Source: Candidatus Gastranaerophilales bacterium
GTDB taxonomy: Bacteria; Cyanobacteriota; Vampirovibrionia; Gastranaerophilales; Gastranaerophilaceae
DNA length: 47,467 nucleotides
Direction of reading: 5' to 3'
Assembly: GCA_944325555.1 (NCBI GenBank)
Contig: CALVAN010000016.1
Span: 1-47,467 of the forward strand
The notes beneath the pieces are model-generated. The model worked only from the letters and a program-made list of their open reading frames with translations, searched no databases and was not told where the DNA came from. Position numbers and translations under genes: made by a program. Shown here piece after piece: positions 24,036-32,654 of the stretch; the first letter of the stretch is position 1, and each line of letters starts with the position of its first letter.

Positions 24036-24686
24036 TTAATCTCCTTTCATTTTCGGAATATCCACACCAATCCAGTTCTTCTCTTCTTGCGACCAAGAAA
24101 GTTTTCTTCCTGATTTTTTGGCTAATCGATTAACTACTTTGTCGATTTGAGCACGACTTGATTTGTGCAGGACTTGCCAATCATAATCTTCCTCACCTCT
24201 TGCATCAGAAGGATTTTTCCATTTTCCTAGGCTGCGAACCGATACGTTTATAAAGTCTCCGTAATCTTCAACCCTAAAGTCGCTACGTCTAATGTATCCA
24301 TCAGTTGAAACTTTACTTATTAATTCATCTTTTAAATTAGAAACTGTGCTGTCCATAGACATTTTGACTTTTGGTGTTCTTGGTTTCTTTTCAGGTTTTA
24401 CACCATTTTTTAGATTTTCTGCACGTTTAGCACGAGCTTTAGCAAGAGCATCAAGACGTTTTTGTTTTAAATCTGCGGCTTTTTTAGCATCAAGTTCATC
24501 TATTCGTTTTCTTATTGCTTCCATCTCTCGAACTCGTTGGTCTATACTATAAGCAGGATTCCCTGAAATACTGTTATACAACCTTATAAGTTCGTTTTTA
24601 TCGGTAATACCTTCCCCGATATTTTTAGGGGCTTTTGAAGCAGCACCTCCTCCACCTTTTCCGCCTCCTGAACCACGTCCTCCCAT
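24036..24686 (-). CDS. MGGRGSGG-type phage protein, larger copy
   Basis: The 216 residues begin MGGRGSGGGKGGGGAASK and have a lysine-rich coiled coil (about 55-105). The C-terminal domain contains FRVEDYGDFINVSVRSLGKW and DYDWQVLHKSSRAQIDKVVN. Only the first dozen residues resemble the gene at 23478. It lies 3 bp from it and 3 bp from the DUF4417 gene, so the three are one transcription unit. Confidence 0.6.
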   Translation of the reverse strand: MGGRGSGGGKGGGGAASKAPKNIGEGITDKNELIRLYNSISGNPAYSIDQRVREMEAIRKRIDELDAKKAADLKQKRLDALAKARAKRAENLKNGVKPEKKPRTPKVKMSMDSTVSNLKDELISKVSTDGYIRRSDFRVEDYGDFINVSVRSLGKWKNPSDARGEEDYDWQVLHKSSRAQIDKVVNRLAKKSGRKLSWSQEEKNWIGVDIPKMKGD

Positions 24687-24688
24687 TT

Positions 24689-25309
24689 TTACCTACCTTT
24701 CTTTTCAAATTTATTCATGTATGGTTCAAACCACTTGAGGTTTTTATACCCCTCAAGTTCGGTCAGTTTGTTTCCATAAATCAAAATCTGCTTTGGTTCA
24801 AGTTGTTTTATCATTTCTTTAAAACCTTGCAAGAACAGTCTTTTAGCATCTTCTGAATTAAGTACTCCAACAGTACCCACTGCAACGATTGAGCCCTTTG
24901 GAACACCTAAAAATGCATATTTATAACTGGATTCATCTGACCAACTAATTGATGGAATAACCTTAATTCCAAGCATTTGCCAGTAACGAGCACACCAACG
25001 ATTCCTGTAAACCTGCCAAATTTGGAACGCTTCAGGATAGTTTGTGTACATAGAAAAGTCTGGGGATAAGACTCCATCATATTTTTTTAATTCTTTAACT
25101 TGAGAATCAGCGTTTTTCCAACATCTTTCAAACCGATAATCATCTAAAAAGAAGTGGGCTGTACCATTTCTGTTAGAATCTACCCGATATGGGATGAGTT
25201 CTTTAACTTCGAACTCATCCTTGTTTATATCAGGTATGCCATAGGAATTAGAGGAGGAAAAGAAACCTTTTTCAATATTTTGTACGTTTAATAAATTTCT
25301 CCAAGACAT
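24689..25309 (-). CDS. DUF4417 domain protein
   Basis: The 206 residues match DUF4417: HFFLDDYRFERCWKN, LSPDFSMYTNYPEAFQIWQV, YRNRWCARYWQMLGIKVIPS, ISWSDESSYKYAFLGVPKGS and IVAVGTVGVLNSEDAK. The family is common in phages and plasmids of gut bacteria and its biochemical activity is not known. The adjacent MGGRGSGG genes are a recurring neighbour type in my recollection, which supports a shared function. Confidence 0.75.
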   Translation of the reverse strand: MSWRNLLNVQNIEKGFFSSSNSYGIPDINKDEFEVKELIPYRVDSNRNGTAHFFLDDYRFERCWKNADSQVKELKKYDGVLSPDFSMYTNYPEAFQIWQVYRNRWCARYWQMLGIKVIPSISWSDESSYKYAFLGVPKGSIVAVGTVGVLNSEDAKRLFLQGFKEMIKQLEPKQILIYGNKLTELEGYKNLKWFEPYMNKFEKKGR

Positions 25310-25311
25310 AA

Positions 25312-25557
25312 CTAATCTACCTTATTAAATTTTTTAATTAACGATTTTAACTTTCTTTGATCCCTCTTAGACATAGAGGATTTATATTTTTGTGCTATTT
25401 CAATAATTTGTTCTGCAATATTTCCGGCTTTTTCTAAGTTTTCTTTATCTTCTATGATTGTTGTTGTTTCTTGATTTTCAATCTTAGCCTGACCATATTT
25501 CGCAAATTGCGAAATACAGTCAAGAAAAGATTTGATTATAGCTGATAGTCCAAGCAT
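25312..25557 (-). CDS. Small helical hypothetical protein downstream of the lysin
   Basis: The 81-residue product starts MLGLSAIIKSFLDCISQFAK and ends KRDQRKLKSLIKKFNKVD. The N-terminus is mildly hydrophobic and the rest is charged helix. Its start overlaps the stop of the 25557 gene. Its location next to the amidase could suit a lysis accessory (spanin or holin-like) role, but no clear TM or lipobox is visible. Confidence 0.5.
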   Translation of the reverse strand: MLGLSAIIKSFLDCISQFAKYGQAKIENQETTTIIEDKENLEKAGNIAEQIIEIAQKYKSSMSKRDQRKLKSLIKKFNKVD

Positions 25558-25847
25558 TAAGTTCTCAACTTCTCAACAGCTTCTAGAAGATGTTTGGCAA
25601 AGGATTCTATTGCATTAACTCCTTGATTAAAACAATAATCGTCCAATGCATTCGGAGAAGTTTTAATTTTCTCCTTTAACTTATACAAGCTGTCTATTGC
25701 AGGCTGAGCAACCTTAGCAAGGTTCTCATATAGTTTTGTGACATATTTTGGGACATTCTTTTCTGCCAAATTGATGATAAATGGCTCAATAACGTCCCAT
25801 AGCTCATTCAAAACTTTCCAATCTTTAAGCCACGAGAATAAACTCAT
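25557..25847 (-). CDS. Helical hypothetical protein adjacent to the endolysin
   Basis: The 96-residue product MSLFSWLKDWKVLNELWDVI ... IESFAKHLLEAVEKLRT is not recognised. AAAGGAG precedes its ATG. It overlaps the amidase 3' end by 23 bp and abuts the next gene, so it belongs to the same unit. It appears to be a soluble amphipathic helical protein. Confidence 0.55.
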   Translation of the reverse strand: MSLFSWLKDWKVLNELWDVIEPFIINLAEKNVPKYVTKLYENLAKVAQPAIDSLYKLKEKIKTSPNALDDYCFNQGVNAIESFAKHLLEAVEKLRT

Positions 25848-26382
25848 AGTAATCTCCTTTCTTAATGAACTTGTATTTGTTGGCTTTTATCTTGTCTCTA
25901 TACCAAGATATTTTTTGTCTAAGGTACTTCCCGACACTATCTGCTGACAAGTGAGGCAAATAATGAAGATAAGTAATGTCTATTTTGCCTTCACGTTTTT
26001 GTTTTGCACGCCTTTGGTCAAATTCATAATGTGTAAATACTGATTTTTTGGATATTAAAATCCCATATTTGACAGTCAAATAAGCTATTAAGCAGCACAG
26101 TGCTTCAATCTGTTTTTGTGTTAAGGGGTATTTTGTTTGTTTTTTATCTGATGTAAAACCTGCCATTCCACATACTGACAGACCAATGCAACCTGTATTT
26201 CCACCGCCACAGTGCATTGCATAATTGCTGTCATAGCAATTTAGATTATCTTCAGGTTTATGTGTGCCTGCAAAAATCTTCCCATATTTATCTACACAAT
26301 AGTGGTATGCTTTTAAATCAGTGTCACAAGGGCTATTAGCACCTGCGGTCCAGTGCAAACAAATTTTTGATAATGATGTCAT
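25825..26382 (-). CDS. N-acetylmuramoyl-L-alanine amidase (phage endolysin)
   Basis: The 185-residue protein cuts the lactyl-peptide bond of peptidoglycan at lysis. It has the amidase_2/PGRP layout: H10 in KICLHWTAG, AYHYCVDKYGKIFAGTH, MHCGGGNTGCIGLSVCG, YPLTQKQIEALCCLIAYLTV, and the second ligand H118 in VFTHYEFDQ; the third ligand is probably in the YLHYLPHL region. No signal peptide is present, so a holin is expected. It follows the collar array in the late arm. Confidence 0.85.
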   Translation of the reverse strand: MTSLSKICLHWTAGANSPCDTDLKAYHYCVDKYGKIFAGTHKPEDNLNCYDSNYAMHCGGGNTGCIGLSVCGMAGFTSDKKQTKYPLTQKQIEALCCLIAYLTVKYGILISKKSVFTHYEFDQRRAKQKREGKIDITYLHYLPHLSADSVGKYLRQKISWYRDKIKANKYKFIKKGDYYEFILVA

Positions 26383-26391
26383 TTTTTCTCC

Positions 26392-26892
26392 TTATTTATA
26401 ACGAATGCAGATATGAACTACTTGTGATGGGGGTTGAACGGTTGTTGATTTTCCATAAATCGTATTATTTGGAGCTGAGGATGTAACTTTAGCTGCTCCA
26501 TTTCGATTCTCTCCATATGACCAAACGCAATCAGTATCATTTCCTGATTTATCAGTCCTATTCATTGTTATTGTATGAGTATGAGTTGGTAAGCCAGCTT
26601 CAATTAAAGCTCCAACATTTTCTCCCGGTTGTAAAAATCTTTTTGTAATATTGTAATCAGGGATTCTGAATTCATCAGATTTCTCTCCGCCTTTGTTGAA
26701 TTTACTTCCAATTACAGAATATAGTAGAGAGTAATCAGATTTTTTAAGAATATAACCATCACAAGGCAAACAATTATGATGTGTATAATCAATTGGATAA
26801 ATTACTAATGACCCTATAAATTCTGGAGTTAGTAAATTCCGATTATATTGGTTTTGATTTAATTGATTTGTTTTAAGTGAAACAATTCCCAT
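26392..26892 (-). CDS. Tail collar-domain protein, copy 1
   Basis: The 166 residues start MGIVSLKTNQLNQNQYNRNL and contain the collar block (DCDGYILKKSDYSLLYSVIG-type: CLPCDGYILKKSDYSLLYSV, then DEFRIPDYNITKRFLQPGEN). A variable middle follows, with THTHTITMNRTDKSGNDTD. The conserved end is IYGKSTTVQPPSQVVHICIR. Proteins with this domain form receptor-contacting tips of tails. It is the last of five tandem paralogues in transcription order, and the middle differs in every copy. Confidence 0.75.
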   Translation of the reverse strand: MGIVSLKTNQLNQNQYNRNLLTPEFIGSLVIYPIDYTHHNCLPCDGYILKKSDYSLLYSVIGSKFNKGGEKSDEFRIPDYNITKRFLQPGENVGALIEAGLPTHTHTITMNRTDKSGNDTDCVWSYGENRNGAAKVTSSAPNNTIYGKSTTVQPPSQVVHICIRYK

Positions 26893-26899
26893 TAGTACC

Positions 26900-27400
26900 T
26901 CAAATGTATTTGATACAGATATGAACTATTTGTGATGGAGGTTGAACAGTTGTTGATTTCCCATAAACAGCATTACTTGCAGAAGCCTTGCTTGTTGTTA
27001 ACTTTAATTGATGTCCATAATCAGGGTTTCCACGTCCCTCTTCAACTATTCCATTTGCATTCCAGTAAAGAGCCGTAACCGTATGTGCATGGTCTGGGAT
27101 ACCTGCTTCGACTTGTTTCCCAACGGTTGTTCCCGGCTGTAAAAATCTTTTTGTTATGTTGTAATCAGGGATTCTAAATTCATCTTCCTGTTCAGTTCCT
27201 TTGTTAAATTTTTTCCCAATAATTGAGTAGAGTTGTTTATAATCAGTAATTTTTAAAACAAAACCCTCGCACGAAAGACAGTCACTCGGAGTATAATCAA
27301 TAGGAAATGTGTATAAAGCTCCTATCTTTTCTCGTGTTTGAGTATTTGTAGAATATCCATTTTGATTCAATTGATTTGTTGTTAAATTCTTGATTCCCAT
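26900..27400 (-). CDS. Tail collar-domain protein, copy 2
   Basis: The 166 residues begin MGIKNLTTNQLNQNGYSTNT. The collar block reads CLSCEGFVLKITDYKQLYSI and EFRIPDYNITKRFLQPGTTV. The variable centre is HAHTVTALYWNANGIVEEGR. The end is AVYGKSTTVQPPSQIVHICI. It is closest to copy 1 in length and N-terminus. Function is as for the other collar copies: host contact or tail-tip decoration, inferred from the domain and position. Confidence 0.75.
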   Translation of the reverse strand: MGIKNLTTNQLNQNGYSTNTQTREKIGALYTFPIDYTPSDCLSCEGFVLKITDYKQLYSIIGKKFNKGTEQEDEFRIPDYNITKRFLQPGTTVGKQVEAGIPDHAHTVTALYWNANGIVEEGRGNPDYGHQLKLTTSKASASNAVYGKSTTVQPPSQIVHICIKYI

Positions 27401-27405
27401 AATTT

Positions 27406-27924
27406 TTATTTATATTTAATGCAAATGTGAACTATTTGAGATGGTGGCTGAACCGTTGTTGAAGAGCCATATATTATGGATGAACGAGAAGCATCAAAAT
27501 TTGATATGCTATACCATTCACCACCACCATGAATATTCTGACTACCGGAAGTTTTGGCAAATGCACCATATGTATTAGACTGATATGGGCTTACAATTGT
27601 ATTTCCACCTGTTATATTCGGCAATCCTGCTGCTACTTTTATACCCACATCATTTCCCGGTTGTAAAAATCTTTTTGTGATATTGTAATCAGGGATTCTA
27701 AATTCATCCTCAGTTTCATCGCCAGTATTAAATGTTGTTCCTATTACAGCATAAAGTTTTTTATAATCTTCGATTTTTAAAACATAGCCATCACAAGCTA
27801 AGCAGTCCTCTGGAACGATATTGACTGGGGCTGTGTATAAAAATCCTATTTTATTTTTAGTTAAAAGATTGAAATTATAACCATTTTGGTTGATTTCATT
27901 TGTGATTAAATTAATTATTTTCAT
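27406..27924 (-). CDS. Tail collar-domain protein, copy 3
   Basis: The 172 residues begin MKIINLITNEINQNGYNFNL, and the first half (LLTKNKIGFLYTAPVNIVPE) is almost the same as copy 4. The middle and end (GLPNITGGNTI, FDASRSSIIYG) are like copy 5 instead. This makes it a mosaic of its two neighbours. It ends with SSTTVQPPSQIVHICIKYK. Confidence 0.75.
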   Translation of the reverse strand: MKIINLITNEINQNGYNFNLLTKNKIGFLYTAPVNIVPEDCLACDGYVLKIEDYKKLYAVIGTTFNTGDETEDEFRIPDYNITKRFLQPGNDVGIKVAAGLPNITGGNTIVSPYQSNTYGAFAKTSGSQNIHGGGEWYSISNFDASRSSIIYGSSTTVQPPSQIVHICIKYK

Positions 27925-27930
27925 TATTTT

Positions 27931-28506
27931 TTACTTGTATTTGATGCAGATATGAACGATTTGAGATGGTGGTTGAACAGTTGTTGACTTTCCATAAATC
28001 CCATTTGACGCATTTCCTGTTGTCATAGTATGTGTATGAGCACCAGCACTAGCTGCTGTCAACGTCCGAGTCCCATTAGAACCTCCAGCTGCCGTTATAA
28101 TTAATGAACCAGGGTCGCCATCATCATAATTTGATCCTGTATAAGAAACCTTGTGTGTGTGAGCACCATTGCTAGACGTTGTTCCACTGTGATTATGTTG
28201 TGGCAGACCAGCTTCAATATATTCTCCAACATCTTCTCCTGGCTGTAAGAATCTTTTTGTAATGTTGTAATCAGGAATTCTAAATTCTTCAGAGGACTCT
28301 TCACCAGTGTTAAATTTTTTTCCAATTACACTATAAAGTTTCTTATAATCTTCAATCCTTAGTACATAACCATCACAAGCCAAACAATCTTCTGGAACAA
28401 TATTGACTGGAGCAATGTATAAAAAACCAATTTTATTTTTTGTTAAAAGATTAAAATTATAACCATTTTGATTTATTTCATTTGTAAAAAGACTAAGTAT
28501 TTCCAT
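27931..28506 (-). CDS. Tail collar-domain protein, copy 4
   Basis: At 191 residues this is the longest copy. It shares the first half with copy 3 (NEINQNGYNFNLLTKNKIGF). The variable middle is long and His/Thr/Gly-rich: HNHSGTTSSNGAHTHKVSYT and AGAHTHTMTTGNASNG. GAHTH repeats are typical of metal-binding collagen-like or short-tail-fibre tips. The end is YGKSTTVQPPSQIVHICIKYK-like, shared with copies 1-3. Confidence 0.75.
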   Translation of the reverse strand: MEILSLFTNEINQNGYNFNLLTKNKIGFLYIAPVNIVPEDCLACDGYVLRIEDYKKLYSVIGKKFNTGEESSEEFRIPDYNITKRFLQPGEDVGEYIEAGLPQHNHSGTTSSNGAHTHKVSYTGSNYDDGDPGSLIITAAGGSNGTRTLTAASAGAHTHTMTTGNASNGIYGKSTTVQPPSQIVHICIKYK

Positions 28507-28509
28507 AAT

Positions 28510-29040
28510 TTATTTATATTTAATGCAAATGTGTACAATTTGTGATGAGGGCTGGACTGTTGGACTTTTTCCATATACATTTGAACTTCTGGAAGCATCT
28601 ATTTTTATTGAATATGTAGCATTATTATATGCACCTTCATTTCTGGTATGATTTGCACCAACTATGTATAGAGCTCCGTTAGATACTCCATTCCCAAAAT
28701 TCTGAGCGTGAATAGGTGCTGTACCCGTAATATTTGGTAAACCTGCTTCTATTTTTATTCCAACATTTTCGCCGGGTTGTAAAAATTTTCCTGTTACATT
28801 GTAATCGGGTATCCTAAATTTACCTGACTCATCTCCTTCATGATTAAACTTTGTGCCAATAACTTTGTATAAATCCAAATAATCAAGAATATCCAGTAAG
28901 TAACCATCACAAGAGAGGCAATCGTCAGGGGTGTAATCGATAGGGTAGATGAATAAAGCTCCTATTCTTTCTTTAGTTAGAGTATTTTTGTGATAGCCGT
29001 TTTGGTTGATTAACGGGGAACTCAATTCCTCAATTTTCAC
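28510..29040 (-). CDS. Tail collar-domain protein, copy 5
   Basis: The 176 residues use a GTG start at 29040 with AAAGGA upstream, overlapping the previous gene by 11 bp. It begins MKIEELSSPLINQNGYHKNT and is the most diverged copy: NVTGKFLQPG replaces NITKRFLQPG, and the end has SPTVQPSSQIVHICIKYK. The middle has GLPNITGTAPIHAQNFG and IDASRSSNVYGKS. It is the first copy transcribed and may be the ancestral one. Confidence 0.75.
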   Translation of the reverse strand: MKIEELSSPLINQNGYHKNTLTKERIGALFIYPIDYTPDDCLSCDGYLLDILDYLDLYKVIGTKFNHEGDESGKFRIPDYNVTGKFLQPGENVGIKIEAGLPNITGTAPIHAQNFGNGVSNGALYIVGANHTRNEGAYNNATYSIKIDASRSSNVYGKSPTVQPSSQIVHICIKYK

Positions 29041-29617
29041 TAATATTCCTTTCTAATTGATTTAATTCATTTCTTAATTCAATTGCTTGATTGTTGTAAT
29101 ATTCGAGCCACGTTTCTCCTGTAGCATCATCTTTTACAGAAGGTTCACACATTGCTCGGACTCGCTTTGTGTCTAATTCATAAAGAGCTCGCTCAATTTC
29201 TGATTTTCGTATTTTTAATTGATTTTGCTCGATCATATTCTTGTATTCTTCAGTGTTTGAAATATCACTTAAAGCTCCATTGATTTCCTTGTATTTATCA
29301 GGATTTAACTCAATATCTTCAGCCATTGCATCAGAAACTCTTTGAAATCCTGTTTTTATTTTTCCGACATATTCAATGTTCGATATAAGTTTTGTTTTAA
29401 TTTCTACTTGCTTTTCGCCTCTATAATCAGCTTCAACAACCCAATCATTACCGTTCCAAATCGCAACTTCATCCTCATTTGTTATTGGAGGTTCTTTAAA
29501 TGTAGCCATCGCAGGTAAAAGATATTCCGATTGTCTTCTTGGATTTTTTATTGCAGGATATTTACCTGAAAATGCTTTTTCCTCTGTGTTGTAACTGTAG
29601 TAGTATTTTGTTTCCAT
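29030..29617 (-). CDS. Tail-fibre accessory protein
   Basis: The 195 residues start METKYYYSYNTEEKAFSGKY and include AIWNGNDWVVEADYRGEKQV, a form seen in phage tail-fibre assembly or fibre-associated proteins. A long helical region follows to the end. AAGGAA precedes the ATG. The gene lies between the H-type fibre and the collar array. Chaperone versus structural role cannot be decided here. Confidence 0.6.
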   Translation of the reverse strand: METKYYYSYNTEEKAFSGKYPAIKNPRRQSEYLLPAMATFKEPPITNEDEVAIWNGNDWVVEADYRGEKQVEIKTKLISNIEYVGKIKTGFQRVSDAMAEDIELNPDKYKEINGALSDISNTEEYKNMIEQNQLKIRKSEIERALYELDTKRVRAMCEPSVKDDATGETWLEYYNNQAIELRNELNQLERNISEN

Positions 29618-29636
29618 CTCTAATTCCTTCCTATGG

Positions 29637-31007
29637 TTATTCGCCCTCTAATGTGAATACTCCGACCGGGACAAGATTGGTTTCTTGCCACATATTTAAT
29701 AGGTAAATGTAGCTTGCTAATGGTTCAAGAATCTTGAACCAAATGTCATTAGGGTTATAATCTTCCGGTTCTAGCATTTGAGTAAATATTTGATTTGATA
29801 ATGCTGTTAAAGAGTATTCTTCATCCTCAAAGCTGACAAAAAGATTAAAGTTCTTTGTTTGACTTGCTTCAGGACACAAGTCAACAACATCTATTATCAA
29901 ATCTTCTTCAACATTGTGAGTTTGACTTGAAGCTGTCGTGTATGTGAATGGTGCGTGTGCTGTAATGTAAATATGAGTTGTAATTTCACCGTTTTCTGTA
30001 TAAGTTTCGTCTTCACTTATACATATTTTGGTAAGGTTCAAATACGTCACAACTCCTATTCGATTAAGGAATTCCACATCAGAATAACATTCCACACCGA
30101 CTGCAAGAGTTTCTTTTACATAAAAATCACCTGTTAGTGAGCCTGAATAATGTTGAGGTTCATCTTCAAATTCACTTAGAGTCTCTATTTCTCCAAATGA
30201 AATATGCTTTGTTTCTTTATTTATAGCAACTATCGTATTTAATTCTTGCGACAATTCTGTATCTGAATAAACGACTGTATCTTTTTCTAAAACAGTACCA
30301 AGAGCGGTATAAAATACTCCTAAATGACTTGATGTGTATTTTAAGACCTTAACTGTTTCAGAACTTAATAAATCAGGATTTCCTCTGGTATCCAACTTAC
30401 AAGAATTCAAACAAAAAGGAGTCAATATACTTTTAGTGCTAATTTCAGGAATAAATTCTAAAGGTATTAAACCATTTTCTCCAATAGGTGCATAACCATT
30501 AGCCTTTCCTTTTTCTTCTATTTTTTGATATGTAGCATCTATATCTTCAGTAATTTTATCCAATTCTTCTTTTGTCACCATTTGCATATTGGGGTTAATT
30601 ACTAACTCAGCAAGTTCTTTATTTGATAATAAAAGTTCTATTCTTATTGTAAGTTGCTTAACCGTGCCACTATCAGGTGTTTGTTTGTAAGTTTCAGGGA
30701 ATTTTGAAATAACAATCAGATGTCCTTCATCATCAAAAACACCGGCTTCTCTTACTGTAAAACCTCCGACATCTGCCGGAACTGTTGTTATACAATAAAA
30801 TCTATCATCTGCCCATTCGCATTTATCAATTAGTCCACGCCAAACTTCCTTAACAAGTTTGGTTTGATCCGTTGTTGGTTCATAATATCGACCATTCCCA
30901 TCCCCAAGTGCTATTTGATAAACATCAAAAGGTGTCCCTTCTTGAAGGCATTTTAATTGTTTTTCTGCACCGTAATCAGTAACTAATGAATAAAATTCTT
31001 CAGCCAT
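29637..31007 (-). CDS. P2 gpH-like tail fibre protein (DUF3751-type N-terminus)
   Basis: The 456 residues begin with the fibre N-terminal domain that attaches to the baseplate: FYSLVTDYGAEKQLKCLQEG, IALGDGNGRYYEPTTDQTKL, GFTVREAGVFDDEGHLIVIS and QLTIRIELLLSNKELAELVI. A linker with NGYAPIGENGLIPLEFIPE and a unique C-terminal part follow. ATG 31007 overlaps the gpI stop, with AAGGAGG upstream. It probably carries host recognition together with the collar proteins. Confidence 0.8.
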   Translation of the reverse strand: MAEEFYSLVTDYGAEKQLKCLQEGTPFDVYQIALGDGNGRYYEPTTDQTKLVKEVWRGLIDKCEWADDRFYCITTVPADVGGFTVREAGVFDDEGHLIVISKFPETYKQTPDSGTVKQLTIRIELLLSNKELAELVINPNMQMVTKEELDKITEDIDATYQKIEEKGKANGYAPIGENGLIPLEFIPEISTKSILTPFCLNSCKLDTRGNPDLLSSETVKVLKYTSSHLGVFYTALGTVLEKDTVVYSDTELSQELNTIVAINKETKHISFGEIETLSEFEDEPQHYSGSLTGDFYVKETLAVGVECYSDVEFLNRIGVVTYLNLTKICISEDETYTENGEITTHIYITAHAPFTYTTASSQTHNVEEDLIIDVVDLCPEASQTKNFNLFVSFEDEEYSLTALSNQIFTQMLEPEDYNPNDIWFKILEPLASYIYLLNMWQETNLVPVGVFTLEGE

Positions 31008-31552
31008 TATACAGCCTCCTTAGAATTTACTGTTATGATTTCTTCTGTAAGACACGCAGAATATGCATGCATTTTGGCATTTGTTGTCAGGTGAAATTGA
31101 ATCTCCTCAAGCCATGAACGTTCATTTTTATATTCGTTAATCAAATCTCTTAGCTTTTGTTCCGTTTCTTCATTGATTGAACGATTAAAGATTTGAAGAA
31201 TAACTTTAAAGTAATAAGGCTTTCCGCCGTAATTAAACCATTCTTCAACACTTCCAACGATGTTTAAGGTTTTAAAGATTTCCTCTAAGGCATATTTAGT
31301 ACCTTTATATCTGTGCATTTTTATAGAGGATTTTATTAAATTTCTTTTTTCCTGTTCACTAAGAGCCTGCAACCAACCCTCATTCCCAGTAATGTGATAT
31401 TGTTCAGCTAAATGTGGCAAGGCATCAGCAGGTACATTGTCAATAATAGAAACTAAGACAGCCTCTAAGTCTATATTGCCAAACCTTTCTTCGCAGATTT
31501 CATCAAATATTTTTAAATTAATGTCATTAATAGGTGCTAATGAATTACTCAT
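31007..31552 (-). CDS. P2 gpI-like baseplate protein
   Basis: The 181-residue form starts at ATG 31552, 8 bp after GGGAGG; an ATG at 31558 is also possible but lies only 2 bp from it. The P2 I family pattern is visible: LAPINDINLKIFDEICEERF, VSIIDNVPADALPHLAEQYH, GWLQALSEQEKRNLIKSSIK and MHRYKGTKYALEEIFKTLNI. It overlaps gpJ by 8 bp. Confidence 0.85.
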   Translation of the reverse strand: MSNSLAPINDINLKIFDEICEERFGNIDLEAVLVSIIDNVPADALPHLAEQYHITGNEGWLQALSEQEKRNLIKSSIKMHRYKGTKYALEEIFKTLNIVGSVEEWFNYGGKPYYFKVILQIFNRSINEETEQKLRDLINEYKNERSWLEEIQFHLTTNAKMHAYSACLTEEIITVNSKEAV

Positions 31553-32654
31553 CGGCATATCCTCCCATTTTTATTTCTGATTTCAACAGATTTGCCCACT
31601 GAAATTCTGAAACTTCGATGTCTTCCGGTGATTCAATTTCGACTTTAAACACTCCATAAACACTGTTTAAAATGGCAATAATCTGTGTTTGAACAACGTT
31701 TTTTCCAAGTTTTTCTTTGAGCAATAATTTGTATTCTTCTAATTTTGCATTTATCGTTGTCATAACGCTTGTTTCATCTGCATCTTGATACAAATAAATT
31801 GTTGCTATTATTGAAAAATCTTTCTTTTCTGGTGATAAAACTTGAACTTTATCTGTAAGAGGTCGAATTTTATCTTCGTTTAAGTATTTTTCAACTATTT
31901 CTAAAATCTCTTCGCTCGGATTCCCATCCTTAGTTAAAGGGTAAATGTTCACAACCCCGGCTGATGGTGAATTTATTGCGACATCAATTATTGATTGGTG
32001 CGCAGACAATGTATGATAGCGATATGCTCCACGACTTCCTGCGTTTGAGAATTTCTCAGGTGCCTGTCTTATTCTTTCTCTTAAGCTGTCCGCTTCTTCA
32101 TCATCAGCACCACCGGAACTTACTGTTGTGTTTTCTACGGTAGAGATATAATCTAAAGGTGTGATTAAATTATTGATTGAACCTAATGTGTAATTATTTG
32201 ATGCACTACCAGGTGTTTCACATATCGCATCCACGCTTACGGATAATTCTCCTGCAAGAATTTTGACATCTTCAAGCGTTTGAAAAATAAAAAGACCGTC
32301 TTTTGTTTCTACTTCACAACCTTTTTGGATACTACAAGTAAAATCTAATGGCTCATCCAGTGAGAATTTTAGAGTTGTTGTTGAACTATTTGCCAACAAT
32401 TTAGTTACACCGAGAGGTTCTCCAATATGTTCCAAAATATCAAGGGGTGCATAACTTAAGAGATTTTGTTTTGCGGTTTCTTGTATTTTCATCCTTAAAA
32501 CGGTTTCACGATACGCACCTACATCAATCATTAGCCGTTCAATTTGTGCAGGCTGAAGGACTTTACCGCTCTTTTCTTCATAAGCTGTAATCCATTCTTT
32601 TGTAATTACATCGGGGTCTCGTTCTATAAAATTAGGTTCAGGCAGCTGTGTCAT
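31545..32654 (-). CDS. P2 gpJ-like baseplate assembly protein
   Basis: The 369-residue protein forms the baseplate wedge with W and I. Family features include PDVITKEWITAYEEKSGKVL, QNLLSYAPLDILEHIGEPLG, the central EADSLRERIRQAPEKFSNAG, and the C-terminal half with VNIYPLTKDGNPSEEILEIV. GGAGG precedes the ATG. The gene overlaps gpW and gpI, as in P2-type tail operons. Confidence 0.9.
   Translation of the reverse strand: MTQLPEPNFIERDPDVITKEWITAYEEKSGKVLQPAQIERLMIDVGAYRETVLRMKIQETAKQNLLSYAPLDILEHIGEPLGVTKLLANSSTTTLKFSLDEPLDFTCSIQKGCEVETKDGLFIFQTLEDVKILAGELSVSVDAICETPGSASNNYTLGSINNLITPLDYISTVENTTVSSGGADDEEADSLRERIRQAPEKFSNAGSRGAYRYHTLSAHQSIIDVAINSPSAGVVNIYPLTKDGNPSEEILEIVEKYLNEDKIRPLTDKVQVLSPEKKDFSIIATIYLYQDADETSVMTTINAKLEEYKLLLKEKLGKNVVQTQIIAILNSVYGVFKVEIESPEDIEVSEFQWANLLKSEIKMGGYADE

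Noticed and set aside
26392-29040. Diversity-generating retroelement acting on the collar genes
   Set aside because: No reverse transcriptase or template repeat was found, and the variable parts are central, with whole-segment differences rather than scattered adenine changes.
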